Source: Didymella arachidicola (taxonomy: Eukaryota > Ascomycota > Dothideomycetes > Pleosporales > Didymellaceae). From it: a stretch of 64,000 nucleotides of DNA. This document shows, one piece after another, positions 39,943 to 51,094 of the stretch. The stretch lies in the NCBI GenBank assembly GCA_016630955.3, contig CM050002.1:1-64000 (forward strand), read 5' to 3'. Every line of letters starts with the position of its first letter. Position 1 is the stretch's first letter. The position numbers and the translations under genes are program-made. A model generated the notes under the pieces. That model was not told where the DNA came from and made no database searches. It worked only from the letters and a program-made list of their open reading frames with translations.

Positions 39943-42094
39943 TACCGTGTCCGTGCGCGTGATGCGCGGATTCGCGTGATGCGCCGAACCACCAAAACAC
40001 CTCTATTATCTCAGCTCCACAACAACACAACGCAATGGGGTTACAAGAAGCGCTTGCAGATTGTGATACTTTTGCATCTGGAGATGATATTCCGTGGTCT
40101 AAAATAGCAGAAAAGCATGGTGTTGTGCGGTCAACGTTAACGCGCACGTGGAGGGGTGAGACGCGCCCGCATCAAGAGAAGGTTCTTGCACAGCAGAAGC
40201 TCACCCAACAACAAGAGGAGGAGCTTGCGAAGTATATAGAGGAGCTTACTGCTCGTCATATACCTCCTACAAGATAGATGATCGCCAATTTCGCGTCAGC
40301 AGTCGCCCAGGAGCCAGTGAGCGAGAGCTGGGTTACCCGCTTCATCAACAAGTACTCTATCCATCTCATCTCTCAATACTCGACGGGTATGGACGCCAAT
40401 CGCCACAACGCCGATTCCTACGCGAAGTAAGAGCTCTACTTCAACTTATTACAGCGTAAGATTGCTGAGTATAAGGTTAACGCTGAGCACACGTACAATA
40501 TGGATGAGAAGGGCTTTATGATAGGCATCACTACTAGGGCAAAACACGTGTTTAGTAGACGTATGTGGGAGAAGGTGGAGGTTAAGGCATCACTTCAAGA
40601 TGGCAATCGCGCCTGGATTACGCTGCTGGCGTATGTGTGTGGTGATGGATCAGCTCTGCCGCCAGGTCTCATCTACGAGTCTGCCAACAGCACCATCCAA
40701 TCAAGCTGGGTGAAGGAAATACAGTCAGGGGAACACTCTGTGCTTGTTTCTTCCTCACCTTCTGGCTGGGTCAACAATGATATAGGCCTTGCCTGGCTTT
40801 AGCAGGTGTTTGATCGCTTCACCAAGACCAAGGCGCGGAGGAAGTGGCGCCTCCTAATCCTTGACGGCCACGGCTCCCATGTGACGATGGACTTTATTAA
40901 CTACTGCGATCAGAATAATATACTCCTGGCTATACTTCGTCCTCATTCAACCCATACGTTGCAGCCGCTTGATGTGGTGATGTTCAAGCCTCTGTCAGCA
41001 GCGTATTCAAATGAGCTCACAACACACCTTCACAACGGCCAAGGACTGTCAGTAATTAAGAAGAGCAACTTCTTCCCCCTGTTCTGGAAGGCTTGGGAGA
41101 GTACGTTTACTCAGGGGCTAATACTTAAGTCCTTTGAGACGACGGGTATATCACCCCTACAGCCCAACGTCATCCTCTGACGCTTTGCTAAGGATACCCC
41201 TGAGGCCTCTGACGGCAGCACAAGCTCTTTTTCAGTCTATTCTGGCAGAGATTGGCTTAAAATTGAGACTCTGCTGCGGAGAGTAGTCAGGGATGAGACC
41301 AGTAAAGAGCTGAGGAAGATCAGCCGCTCGCTCCATCACACCTCAATTCAAAACCAGCTCCTCCACCACGAGAATCAGGGGCTTAGAGAGGTTCTTAAGA
41401 CTCAAAAGAAGCATAAGAATAAGATCAAAGCTCTTCAATTCCAGCCTCGCGAGGACTATCATGGTGGAGCAGAGTTCTACTCTCCTAGCAGAGTAGAGAA
41501 AGCACACACTGATGAGAGGATAAAGCAACAGAGCCAGAGGGAGGAAGAGCTCCAAAAAGCAGAGATGAAGAAGCTTAGGCACACTAATAAGCTGTACAAT
41601 GAGAAGATTGCTCAGGAGAGGCGTGAACAGCGGGCGAGAGAAGGAGGAGCGTGAGCGACTCAGAGCTGAGAAGGCTGAGGAAGCAGCTGAACGCAAAGCT
41701 CGAAGAGAGCGTAATAAGCAAGCTTGCGACGCTCAAAAAGCTGTACAATTGCCCTAAAGAGGCAATTGCAAAGCTTCAACAGCTCCTGCAGCAAAAATAC
41801 AGAAGAAGCGTCGTACTGTGGCCGCTGCGCGTGGTGTTGTTGCTGCAGAGCCTCCTGCGGCACCTCGCACCCACACCACGCGCAGCGGCAGAACAGCAAC
41901 TCTATATAATTGAATTATATGAGAGAATATTGTCGCATAGGCCTATAGAACAGTCCACTAAAAAAAACTTATAATACTAGCTATTGTATGTGGCTCTTTA
42001 GCCTCATTTTTGCATGTGCCTATTAAGATGGTTCGGCGCATCACGCGAATCCGCGCATCACGCGAATCCGCGCATCACGCGCACGGACACGGTA
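39943..42094 (+). mobile_element. Fot1/pogo-like DNA transposon (element B), inactivated
   Basis: The left end starts TACCGTGTCCGTGCGCGTGA and the right end closes TCACGCGCACGGACACGGTA. The inverted repeats run to about 50 bp with internal GCGCATCACGCGAATCC repeats (two at the left, three at the right). It is flanked by TA on both sides, total about 2.15 kb. It lies only 3 bp (CAG) from the right end of element A. Confidence 0.9.
40035..41913 (+). pseudogene. Transposase pseudogene of pogo element B
   Basis: Starts MGLQEALADCDTFASGDDIP with the psq-like HTH (KIAEKHGVVRSTLTRTWRG). The CENP-B HTH, DDE core (TYNMDEKGF, LLILDGHGSH, PHSTHTLQPLDV) and C-terminal coiled coil ending TTRSGRTATLYN are all recognisable. 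Four in-frame stops interrupt it: TAG at 40275, TAA at 40428, TAG at 40800 (the other transposases read LEQVFDR here, so CAG or GAG was lost) and TGA at 41178. A frameshift lies near 41640. The stops are the kinds made by C-to-T or G-to-A changes. Confidence 0.9.
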
Positions 42095-42237
42095 AGCACA
42101 CACGCGCAATCCCCGCCTTCCAGCTCCAAGCTCCAATTTCGAACATTGGAAACGCCGATAACCACATGTACACCCCCTTGTACTACCATGATGAATAGCT
42201 TCTTCAAATATCCTATTATCTCTACATACAGCTATGT

Positions 42238-42421
42238 TATACTATCCGTGCGCAGCCAACGAGCCAGTACAGTCAACGAGCCACCCCACCAAACTGCCGC
42301 ATCGTGAACCCACCCACCTTTGACGCGTCGTAACTCCACAACCATGGATCCGACTCAAGAAGCAATTGAATATATCGAATCGCGTGAGGCTGGAGATAAA
42401 TTCTCGTACCGCCAAGTTGCA
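42238..42421 (+). pseudogene. 5' remnant of another pogo-like transposon
   Basis: A terminus-like stretch (GTGCGCAGCCAACGAGCCAG, with CAACGAGCCA repeated) is followed by an ATG at 42344 opening MDPTQEAIEYIESREAGDKF and SYRQVAK. This is the usual N-terminus of a pogo transposase of a different subfamily from A and B. Homology stops at about 42421. Confidence 0.6.
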
Positions 42422-43024
42422 AAAATAACTTTCCACACATAGTTGGGCGCAATTGAGAGTTTACACATAGTTGTGCGATATTGACTGCGCTCTTTGGGGA
42501 TTGTACATCAGGCTAGTGGCATACATACACCCAAAACCCAGAAACATCCGAAGAAGTCGCTACCGGAGCACAACTATATGACAGAACATATCGTAGAAGC
42601 AAGTGTTGAGACACTATATTTCCTTGAAGCGCATTTACCGACCGGGATTCATAGTTTTAGAGTATTCCGCGATTGATCGGATCCCTCACGCAGACAGTGA
42701 GCAGCAAGAATTCAACCTAACCCAGATCGAGATTAAACGAAAAGAACTTGGAAAATTGATCCAATCTAGTTCATTCAGTGGTGGAACACAGATGTCCCGG
42801 ACGCAATCGACTCGCGTCCCCACCCTTTCCGTGGTTTTCTAGAACAGCAACATTGCCAACAGTAAATACAGATGTCCCAACAATCTTGTTCTTGAATTCA
42901 TGGATTCTATTTGTAAAAACAAGCTTTTTTGCGCATAGATAAGCTACATCTGCAGCCTCTGGGGAACTGGCAACGAATAAACATCTGGGTGGAAATCTGT
43001 ATTTTTGTGCCCTTGTATGAATAC
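42422..43024. other. Intergenic stretch with a short direct repeat
   Basis: CACACATAGTTG occurs twice within about 35 bp near 42436-42475, just after the transposon remnant. No gene is seen up to the hypothetical ORF at 43025. Confidence 0.4.
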
Positions 43025-43591
43025 ATGCACGTGCCGGAGGTAGCGAGGAACATGCAGAGTACCATCAAAAACGTTGGTCTGGGTGAGTTTAATGAGTCAA
43101 CAACTCGATTGCTTTGTCACGAAACGGAGCGAGTGGCTAAAAGACTCCATCCGCTTCGGAACCACGCAGTACAGTCAGCACTTACAGATCCCAAGAAAGC
43201 ACAAACAGCGATTGACAATAAAGACAAGGAGCGCGACCCGGCAAAAAAGTGCAAGCTCCAGAACACCACGACCATCGCGCTGTCGACGTGGCCGTGGCTA
43301 AGTCCAAGGGGGATCACGTTGCTCGAAAGGAAGCTCCGGGATACGATCAAAGCCGTAGAAGACACTAAAGATGTGGTCGACGCTATCAGCGATCCCGTCC
43401 AGAATGCTGCGGCAGTAAAGACCCAGGACCTTGGGAACCAACGTCGTAAGGTAGAGACTGCTAAGAAGGAGCTTTCCGCGGCAAAGAAACAGGTGGGAAG
43501 GGCGGATCGGGACATAGAGAAACTTGATCCTCGCATTCTTCCAGCAGAGCTTGCCGCTGTGAGAGAAAACTACACGCATTTTGAAGGGTAG
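43025..43591 (+). CDS. Hypothetical protein, charged helical
   Basis: 188 residues from the first in-frame ATG (MHVPEVARNMQSTIKNVGLG). No domain recognised. The C-terminal two-thirds is Lys/Asp/Glu/Ala-rich and probably helical (RRKVETAKKELSAAKKQVGR). The frame is open further upstream to 42929 but without an ATG. It borders the transposon-rich zone, so it could be an accessory gene or a chance frame. Confidence 0.3.
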   Translation: MHVPEVARNMQSTIKNVGLGEFNESTTRLLCHETERVAKRLHPLRNHAVQSALTDPKKAQTAIDNKDKERDPAKKCKLQNTTTIALSTWPWLSPRGITLLERKLRDTIKAVEDTKDVVDAISDPVQNAAAVKTQDLGNQRRKVETAKKELSAAKKQVGRADRDIEKLDPRILPAELAAVRENYTHFEG

Positions 43592-43841
43592 TATGTCACG
43601 GGCTTCGGTATCCTGTGCAGTAGTCATAAAGAGAGCACTGTATGGCGAGAGAAAGCTCCCTCATCCGGTGAGCCATGAGGTAATCACAAGAACGTGTCAT
43701 CGGGCAGTCTGCTGATGAGCGTACAAACGGTGTCGAGCATGAGGCTTTTGCTACCAGAAATTCATATATTGTTAGGTGTATGCACCTCTCGTCTCCGTCT
43801 ACAATCGATCTGCGACTCTACTGACTTTCAAACAGTGACGC

Positions 43842-45725
43842 TTAGAAAACCAGACCCTTGGTCTGCTTGCCGCGCTCCTCCTCAAGCTTCTTGACGTTGA
43901 TATTCTTCCAGATGAAGATGGAAACGATGCAAAGAGGCACGAAGCACGCGCCCGTGATGACCATCAAGCGCTGAGAGTGGGCATAGGCACCAACAACAGC
44001 AGCACGCTCAGGTGTGCCGTCGAGGAAGCTCATCTGCGTAACAATGTCGCCGAAGATGAGAGTAGAGTTAACCTTGGACTCCTCGGGGAGAAGCTCGTAC
44101 AGCTTACCAGGTGTGACGTTGTTCCAGATGGCGCCAGAAACAGCAAAGCCAATCGAAGATCCAAAGCCGCCGAACAAACCCCAGAGCGCGCTCACACTGG
44201 CAATCTGCTGGTGAGTGACTGGGGCCATAATTGCTAGTTGACCACACTGTGCAAAGATACCTGTGCCAAGACCGACGAGGACCTGTGTCAGAGCCAAGAC
44301 CCCGACGGGAGAGTCAGGCTGTCTGTAAGGAATCAACAGGCCGGTTCCGAGGAGAAGAATAGGTACGCCGGTCATGGCAACCCATTTGAAGTTACCAGTG
44401 TAGGCGATGAGGAATCCGATGGGAGGAGCGAAAACGGAAGAAGTGAGGGAGAAGGAGTTAAGAATGTACCCAGCATGCTGGATGCTCAGTCTGTGAACGA
44501 CTTGTAGGTAGGAGTTGTACATTCCGTTCCAGCAGAAGACCGAGAGGAACATGACACCATACAGGATCGAAGAACCGAGGATGGTACGTTCCAAGAGGTA
44601 TTTCCACGGCAGAAATGGGACCGGGGCCAGGAATCTCTCGTAGACGGCAAAGGTGGGAAACAGCAGGATGCCGAGCACAATCATAGCAATGATGTATGGG
44701 GTCTTCCATCCCTCTGGGGCGTAGGCCACGAGCGTGAATGGCAACGTGAAGAGGAGGAACGCAGCCATGATTAGGATGATTCCAAAAACTAAATCACATC
44801 AGTATAGTGACGGCAGACTTCCACGGGGCGTACCCACTGTCAAACTCGATAGCGTAGTGAGCAAGCGACTGGATCAGACTCCTGCCAGATCTTTGCCTTT
44901 GCGCGTATCCGGCCTTGCGAGCCTTGCGGTACATGAAGAGCATGAGCACCATTGCAGGAATGCTACAGGCGACAAGGACAATGATGAAGGCTCCAAAAGC
45001 CCAACGCCACCCTGGACCATTCACAAACTTTTCGACGAGTTCGGGTCCAGCAAATGTTGCAGCAATCCTGGGAGTTTCGTTGATGCCGTAGATGATCATA
45101 CGGTTCTTGAGCGAGGTCATATCGGCGCACATTACGTCAATGACGTACATAAGTCCGATGTGGCCAACCCAGTAAAGGATGTGGCCACCGATGTACGATT
45201 GGACGTTGGTACACACGGCTTTGACAATCATGCCGCAAATGCAGACCAGAAGCATGAAGCAGAATCCCTCGACACGACCCCAGATATCGATCACCTTGGC
45301 CATGGTGAGTGGAGTGCAGCCTCCGAGTGCAGTGGAGATGACGGAGCCCACGGTGAGCAAGCCGTGCGATGCGAAAGATGATGTGACATACGGGTTGAGG
45401 CCAGAGTCGATGTAGTTCTGCAGCATATCCACGAAACTAATGAGATACAACCTATCGGAGTGAGAAGATGGCCTCATCATGAGAAGGTTAGTACTTACAG
45501 GACGAACATGCTGACCAGCGTAGGCTTATCCCAGATGGTGGTGATGATACGGATACGCTCGACACCTCTCTGGAATTCCTGTACTTTCTCGCCATCGATG
45601 TCGAGCTCGTTGGTGCTGGGGTCGGGGCTGATCGACCCAGAGGTGTGGCCAACATTCTTCTCTACATCGATCTGTGGTGGGATGCGATCGATGCCCGACT
45701 GCGGACCATCAGCAGTGAGACTCAT
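43842..45725 (-). CDS. MFS siderophore-iron transporter (SIT/ARN family)
   Basis: Exons 45725-45499, 45451-44838 and 44788-43842 give 595 residues. Introns are 47 and 49 bp, the first with a TACTAAC branch point. After a hydrophilic N-terminus about 14 hydrophobic segments follow. Diagnostic stretches include LQNYIDSGLNPYVTSSFASH, GPGWRWAFGAFIIVLVACSI and FVPLCIVSIFIWKNINVKKL, the typical layout of fungal siderophore transporters such as Sit1/Mir proteins. The family takes up ferric siderophores by proton symport at the plasma membrane or in vesicles. The particular siderophore cannot be told from sequence. Two SreA-type GATA sites lie 279-320 bp upstream of the start, consistent with repression under iron sufficiency. 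Confidence 0.9.
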
Positions 45726-46003
45726 AGTGAAGGTACAAAAAAAAAAGAGACGAATGAGGTCCCTTGCGCAGGAGCGATGGATCCTGGAGGACTGCAGTCA
45801 AAAAATGAGAGGGGCCGCGTTAGCTGTTATATGCCCGGTGCCCACGCAGCGGGAGCGCCGTACAATGGGAGATTCGCCCCTGCCAACGCGCCGACAACCG
45901 GACGAGGAAGGTAAGTGTGGGAAAAATTGCTACTCTCTCCCCACCACCAGGCTTCTGGATGTCCCATCGATAGCGTGGCCCGGCAGCTTCCCATTGCTCT
46001 ATG

Positions 46004-46045
46004 ATCTGATAAGATGGAGCGCCCAGAGACTTGACCATCAGATAA
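46004..46045 (+). promoter_or_regulatory. Pair of SreA-type iron-responsive GATA sites
   Basis: ATCTGATAA at 46004-46012 and ATCAGATAA at 46037-46045 both match ATCWGATAA, the extended site of the fungal iron repressor SreA/Urbs1 family. They lie about 280-320 bp upstream of the siderophore transporter ATG. Binding is inferred. Confidence 0.6.
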
Positions 46046-47365
46046 ACTTAATCAGATCCATCTCCGCCGACATCTCCAATCATGCTGCTGAGCCTTGTGG
46101 GGCAAAGCGCCATCGTTCCGGACAAGGCCACCGTGCTGGGCAAGCCAAGTGCGGCAGGCAGCCCCAAGCCTTGGCTCGCTACGGCGAGGTCGTCAGACAG
46201 GCCTTGGCTATACCAGGGACAGTGAAAATTCGATCGGTCATTCCTTGGCCTTGCAATCTCTCGAGTCCGTGGTGAGCGAGTGTCGGGATATCCAGGAGAT
46301 CGTCTGCGTTGCTGCCAGGCATTCGTGAGCCGAGCCCAGCAGACGCGAGCTCCACAGACCGACTACGGCCTGCATGCCGATCGTAGTTCGTGGAGAGAGG
46401 TATTCGAGACGGAGATGCATGTATGGGAACGAGCTGGTTTCCGCTTCGAGGCAAGAGCGTTCTACTGAACGATAGAGCTTGCTCGCATGCATGGGAGAAT
46501 CCGTGGACACGGTAGAGCTGACAGGATGGCACGTTCCGTCCCACGAGCAGTCTGGCCAAGCTTCGAAGGACAAGGCATATTGAAGTGGCACATCATGCTT
46601 GAAGTCTTGTGGCAAGTGTGGTAGGTATGCAAAGGTCTGTTAAGCGCGTTGGACGACGTCGAGCTCGTTCTCGGTCTGGGAGCGGGCCACGTTCTTCAGG
46701 GTCCAGGTGGGATGGACCGCCCCGCCGACCTCGGTCATGCATGCCGTAGACCTGAACATCAACCTGGCACATGGTTGCGAGCAATATGATGCTGCAGGGG
46801 ATGATTGCCTTTATGCACCTGGTGCCTTGCAGAGCAGAGATATGGTCTACTTCACTCTGCAACACATGTCAATACAGCAGCCAATATTTGTCGAGCAGAA
46901 GCAATTCTTTGGGCTGGCTTTACATTTGAGTGGCTGAAGGGTGAGATGGATGATGTCGTGAGGATAACGGACTTGTTATGCTTTCCAGCACTTATAGCAT
47001 CTAGTCTATAGTAAGTACTTGAAGGCGCTGATAATATCGTGAGGCTGCCGAGCTCAGGGCCATTTGCTCCCGCTGGTTACGGTACGTGGCATGGCCGGAC
47101 TTACCTCTTTAAAGCCACCCAGGTATTCGCAAAACACACCATCTCCATAGCAACAACACCATTTCACGCCAGAATTCGCGACACGCTTCAGCAAGCCTCC
47201 GTACGCAGAGATGTTTGGGGGCCCCATATACTGAGTTGGAGAGTAGTGTTTATTACGGAAAAGGGTGTTTGGTACAGTGTCTCTGTAGAAGCAATCAAGG
47301 TTGCACAAACACTTTGTAACCAGGCCATGAGTAGTCTCTTATTACCTAAACTCAACCCGCCTATC
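46046..47365. other. Intergenic region, no gene seen
   Basis: About 1.3 kb between the transporter promoter and the urease stop codon. Several overlapping open frames of 60-190 codons are present on both strands, none with a recognised domain or splice structure. Confidence 0.45.
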
Positions 47366-50131
47366 CTAATAAACAAAATACCCCTGCGTAAGCGGCAATA
47401 CCTCACTCGGCTCCGCCGTGCAAAGCACCCCATCCGCCTCGACCCTATACGTCTCAGGATCGACCTTCATCTTAGGCCGCACATCATTGAATTTCATATC
47501 CCGCTTGCCGATAGTCCTGCAGTGCTTCACGGCCTCGACGCGCTTGCGCAGGTTGTACGATGCGATGGCGCCGGAGGCGATGCTGGCGCTGGACACGAAA
47601 GTGATGGATGTTGAGGGGACCATGGGGGCGAACATGGGGCGCATGAGGATGGGTTCTACGGTGGGGATGGAGGCGTTGGGGTCACCCTGTGGAGGAGGTT
47701 AGGAGGGTTTTGGAGGGAAAGAGAGAGAGAGAGAGAGGGGGGGGGGGGGGTTTACCATTTGTGCGTAAGCGCACATTCCGCTCTTGACGACTAGTGATGG
47801 TTTGACGCCGAAGTTGGAAGGGTGCCATAAGACCAAGTCTGCTAGCATGCCGACTTCGACGCTGCCGATGATGTGGCCCATGCCTTGAGCGATGGCTGGG
47901 TTGACGGTGTACTTGCTGATGTATCTCTTGACCCTGAAGTTATCGGCGCCGGTGCCCTCATCTTCTTTTAGGAAGCCGCGCTGCACCTTGTTCTTGTGCG
48001 CTGTGTTCCAGGTGCGGAGGATGACTTCGCCGCATCGACCCATTGCTTGCGAGTCAGACGACATCATGGAAATAGCGCCGAGGTCGTGGAGGACGTCTTC
48101 TGCTGCGATTGTCTCGGCGCGAATCCGTGATTCGGCGAATGCCACGTCTTCAGGAATGTTTTTGGACAGATGGTGGCAGACCATGAGCATGTCGAGATGC
48201 TCGTCTAAGGTGTTGCGCGTGTATGGTCGCGTGGGGTTCGTGGAGGAGGGAAGCACATTGTCGTGCTCGACAACGCTGATGATATCTGGTGCATGCCCTC
48301 CGCCAGCACCTTCGGTGTGGTAGGTGTGGATGACTCTGTTCTTGAAGGCGGCGACAGTCTGCTCGACGAAGCCAGACTCGTTCAAGGTATCGGTGTGGAT
48401 CAGTGTTTGGATGTCGTACTCGTCGCATACAGTCAAGCATGCATCGATCGCTGCAGGTGTTGTTCCCCAGTCCTCGTGCAGCTTCAGACCACAAACTCCG
48501 GCTTCTGCCTGCTCTCGCAGCGGGCCGACCTCTGCATCATTGCCTTTGCCAGTGATACCAAAGTTCAAGGGAAGCGTGTCGATGGCCTGCAGCATCTGCC
48601 TGATGTGTGTCTTGCCTGGTGTGCACGTGGTAGCCTTTGAGCCAGTGCTGGGTCCAGTGCCACCACCAAGCATGGTTGTAATGCCTGATGCAATCGCCTC
48701 TTGGGCTTGCTGCGGACAGATGAAGTGGATATGGGTATCAAAGCCACCTGTTGTCACAATCTGATGCTCGCCAGCAATAACATCGGTGTTTGACCCAACA
48801 AACAAGTTGGGATCGACCCCGTCCATAACATCAGGATTGCCCGCTTTGCCAATGCCCACGATGACACCGTCCTTGATGCCGATGTCTGCCTTGTAGATAC
48901 CTGACCAGTCGACGATCAGTGCATTCGTTATGACCGTGTCCAGCGTGTCAGCGTCGGAGAGCCCTGAAGCCTGACCCATGCTTTCTCTGAGCGTTTTGCC
49001 GCCGCCAAATGCGCATTCGTCCCCGTAGCGTGTCAGGTCTTTCTCCACCTTGATCCAGAGGTCAGTGGCACCCAACCGCACCAGATCTCCTGTGGTAGGC
49101 CCGAACATGCTGATGTAAGCCTGGCGCTCCATGGTGCAGACATCGATATGTGCGGCATCACCAGCTGGCTCCGGCACGTGCAGGAAACCGCCGGCGGTCA
49201 GTCGCTCGACAATGGCCTCTGCAATGCTCGTGTCGTAGATGTGCCCTGACGCAATCTGGTTGCCGCCCTTGATGACCTGGTTGCCAGCGATCTGTACCAG
49301 CGTGACGGTCTTCGTGTCGCCGGGCTCAAAACGCACCGATGTGCCTGCGGGGATGTCCAGACGGTACCCGTGGGCACGAACGCGGTCAAAGGACAGCTGG
49401 GGATTCGTCTCGATGAAGTGGTAGTGAGAGCCAACCTGGATGGGCCTGTCCCCCGTGCTCTTGACCTTGAGCTTGATCCTCTTGCGCCCCTCGTTCAGCT
49501 TGATGATGCCTGCTTCGCCCTTCACAGCTACGACGGCGCCGGGCTGCTTCTCGTATTCGTATACGCTCGAGTCGGGGAGAGGGAACATGTCGTTGGAGGG
49601 AACCGGCAGGAACGAGCCGTAGAGGGCCTTCTCGAGGTCGCCGTCGTCGCTCGAGATGGGATGGTGGACGGTGACGAGGTAGGTGCCGGTGGGAAAGGTG
49701 CCCTCGACCATCAACTCGTGCAGGCCAGCAACCACGGCGGGCTGGACGTGGCGGCGGCCGAGCATGGTCTTGCCAATGGCCATGAGGTCGGCGACGGTGT
49801 GGTTGCCATCGCGGATCAGCTGTGCGCCTTCAGCGAGCGTTCACGGATGCGCGAGCAGGCGGGAGTGGCTACTTCTTGGAGGTTGTTGGCGATGAGGGCC
49901 TGGCCGTCAGCTGATACATACACATCTTCAGCTATTGGGAGCGCCTACTGTGGCCTCGCTCTGGTTCAGCTTCACGCCGCGGGCCAGTCGGCGCTGGGCG
50001 AGCAGTCCCAATTGGGAGATGACGAGCTTGTCGAGCTGTGCGGGTCAGCGAGGGGATCCTTGCCCGAGTTGCAGCATTGCAGCACTGCAGCATCGCCCAG
50101 AGTCACGCACCTCCTTGGGGCACAGCTGCAT
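47366..50131 (-). CDS. Urease (nickel-dependent, single-chain fungal type)
   Basis: Five exons: 50131-50111, 50035-49949, 49899-49873, 49819-47756 and 47686-47366, giving 839 residues, the normal length for fungal urease. The three small N-terminal exons (21, 87 and 27 nt) restore [46 protein letters not shown]. The alpha domain has the nickel ligands in GGFDTHIHF, the carbamylated lysine in [32 protein letters not shown] and CHHLSKN, with DSQAMGR near the active-site flap. The C-terminus ends [20 protein letters not shown]. It hydrolyses urea to ammonia and carbamate in the cytosol and needs UreD/F/G accessory proteins, which are not in this window. The last intron (69 bp) holds a (GA)n-poly(G) tract that serves as its polypyrimidine run. 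Confidence 0.96.
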
Positions 50132-51094
50132 CGTGAGTCGCTGTGGCTGTCACCGCAGTGCGAGATACTCATGGACAGACACGACGTTCTCACAGACACA
50201 TGCGGGGCATCAAGCCATACCAAAGGTAGCCAGAGCCTCCTCAGCCTCGAGCTTCTGCGCGCTGCCATTCGCTGGGAGCAAGCTCTCTTATCGGCGAGGG
50301 CTGACTACGACGTTTTCGTCATCGTCAGCTGGTACCTGAACAAAGTTGCAGCACGCCCAGCTTCGTTTCCACGTTGACGTTTCCCCTTTTTTCATTTGAA
50401 GTAGTACTGTCGCTGCTGGCTTTCTCGTTACTAACCACAGCCAATCCACAGCCAATCCAGAACAATCCACAGCCAATCGCACGTCCTTCATCCTACACCC
50501 ACGGTGCCTGCAGCCAATCCCTCAGGAACCACCTACCAGGGCACAGGACTCGACGCGGCCAACCATCCCAGCCGCCATCTTTCTTCGACACATAGAAACT
50601 CCAACCCTGCAGCCGCAGAATATGCAGTTCTGTGGGACTGAGTGGACATGTTGATGGAAGTGGAGCTGCGCGTGGAGCCCCATCTCACATGTGGACTCCC
50701 GTCTCAACATGTCCATCATCAACACAACGCCAACACTTCATACGCGGCTCAATCCTCTCCCGATCTCCGCGCTTAGATTCGGCAGCGCCCGGCTTGAGCC
50801 TCAGGACGCTGCGGTTCCCATCTCACGCCACCAAACCGAGCGTAGCAGCGCAAAGCGCGACGTAAAACTTTTGTTCCGCGAGCGTGGAGACAGGGTCTCG
50901 ACGTGAAAGAGTCGTTAGCTCCCGCATGTCGTGCTCGCCCCACACTCATTCGCTATGCTCGCCTCAACCACCATCGAAAATATTTTCATGATGGTTGTGC
51001 AGAAGGGGATAGATATAATGCAGGTCGTGCTGTGAGTGCTCAGTGTCAGTCATCTTCTCAGATCACCAGTCTGGACAGATTCCAGAACGCCGCC
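50132..51094. promoter_or_regulatory. Divergent promoter region of urease and the UNC93-like gene, with four CCAAT boxes
   Basis: 963 bp between the two start codons. CCAAT occurs at 50441, 50452, 50473 and 50514, mostly within repeats of CACAGCCAATCC. CCAAT is bound by the fungal CBC (HapB/C/E) complex, which with HapX or AreA-type factors regulates iron and nitrogen genes. No gene is seen inside. Confidence 0.5.

Noticed and set aside
49370..50377. 335-codon plus-strand frame opposite urease
   Set aside because: Overlaps urease coding exons and introns, with no recognisable domain. The urease gene explains the region.
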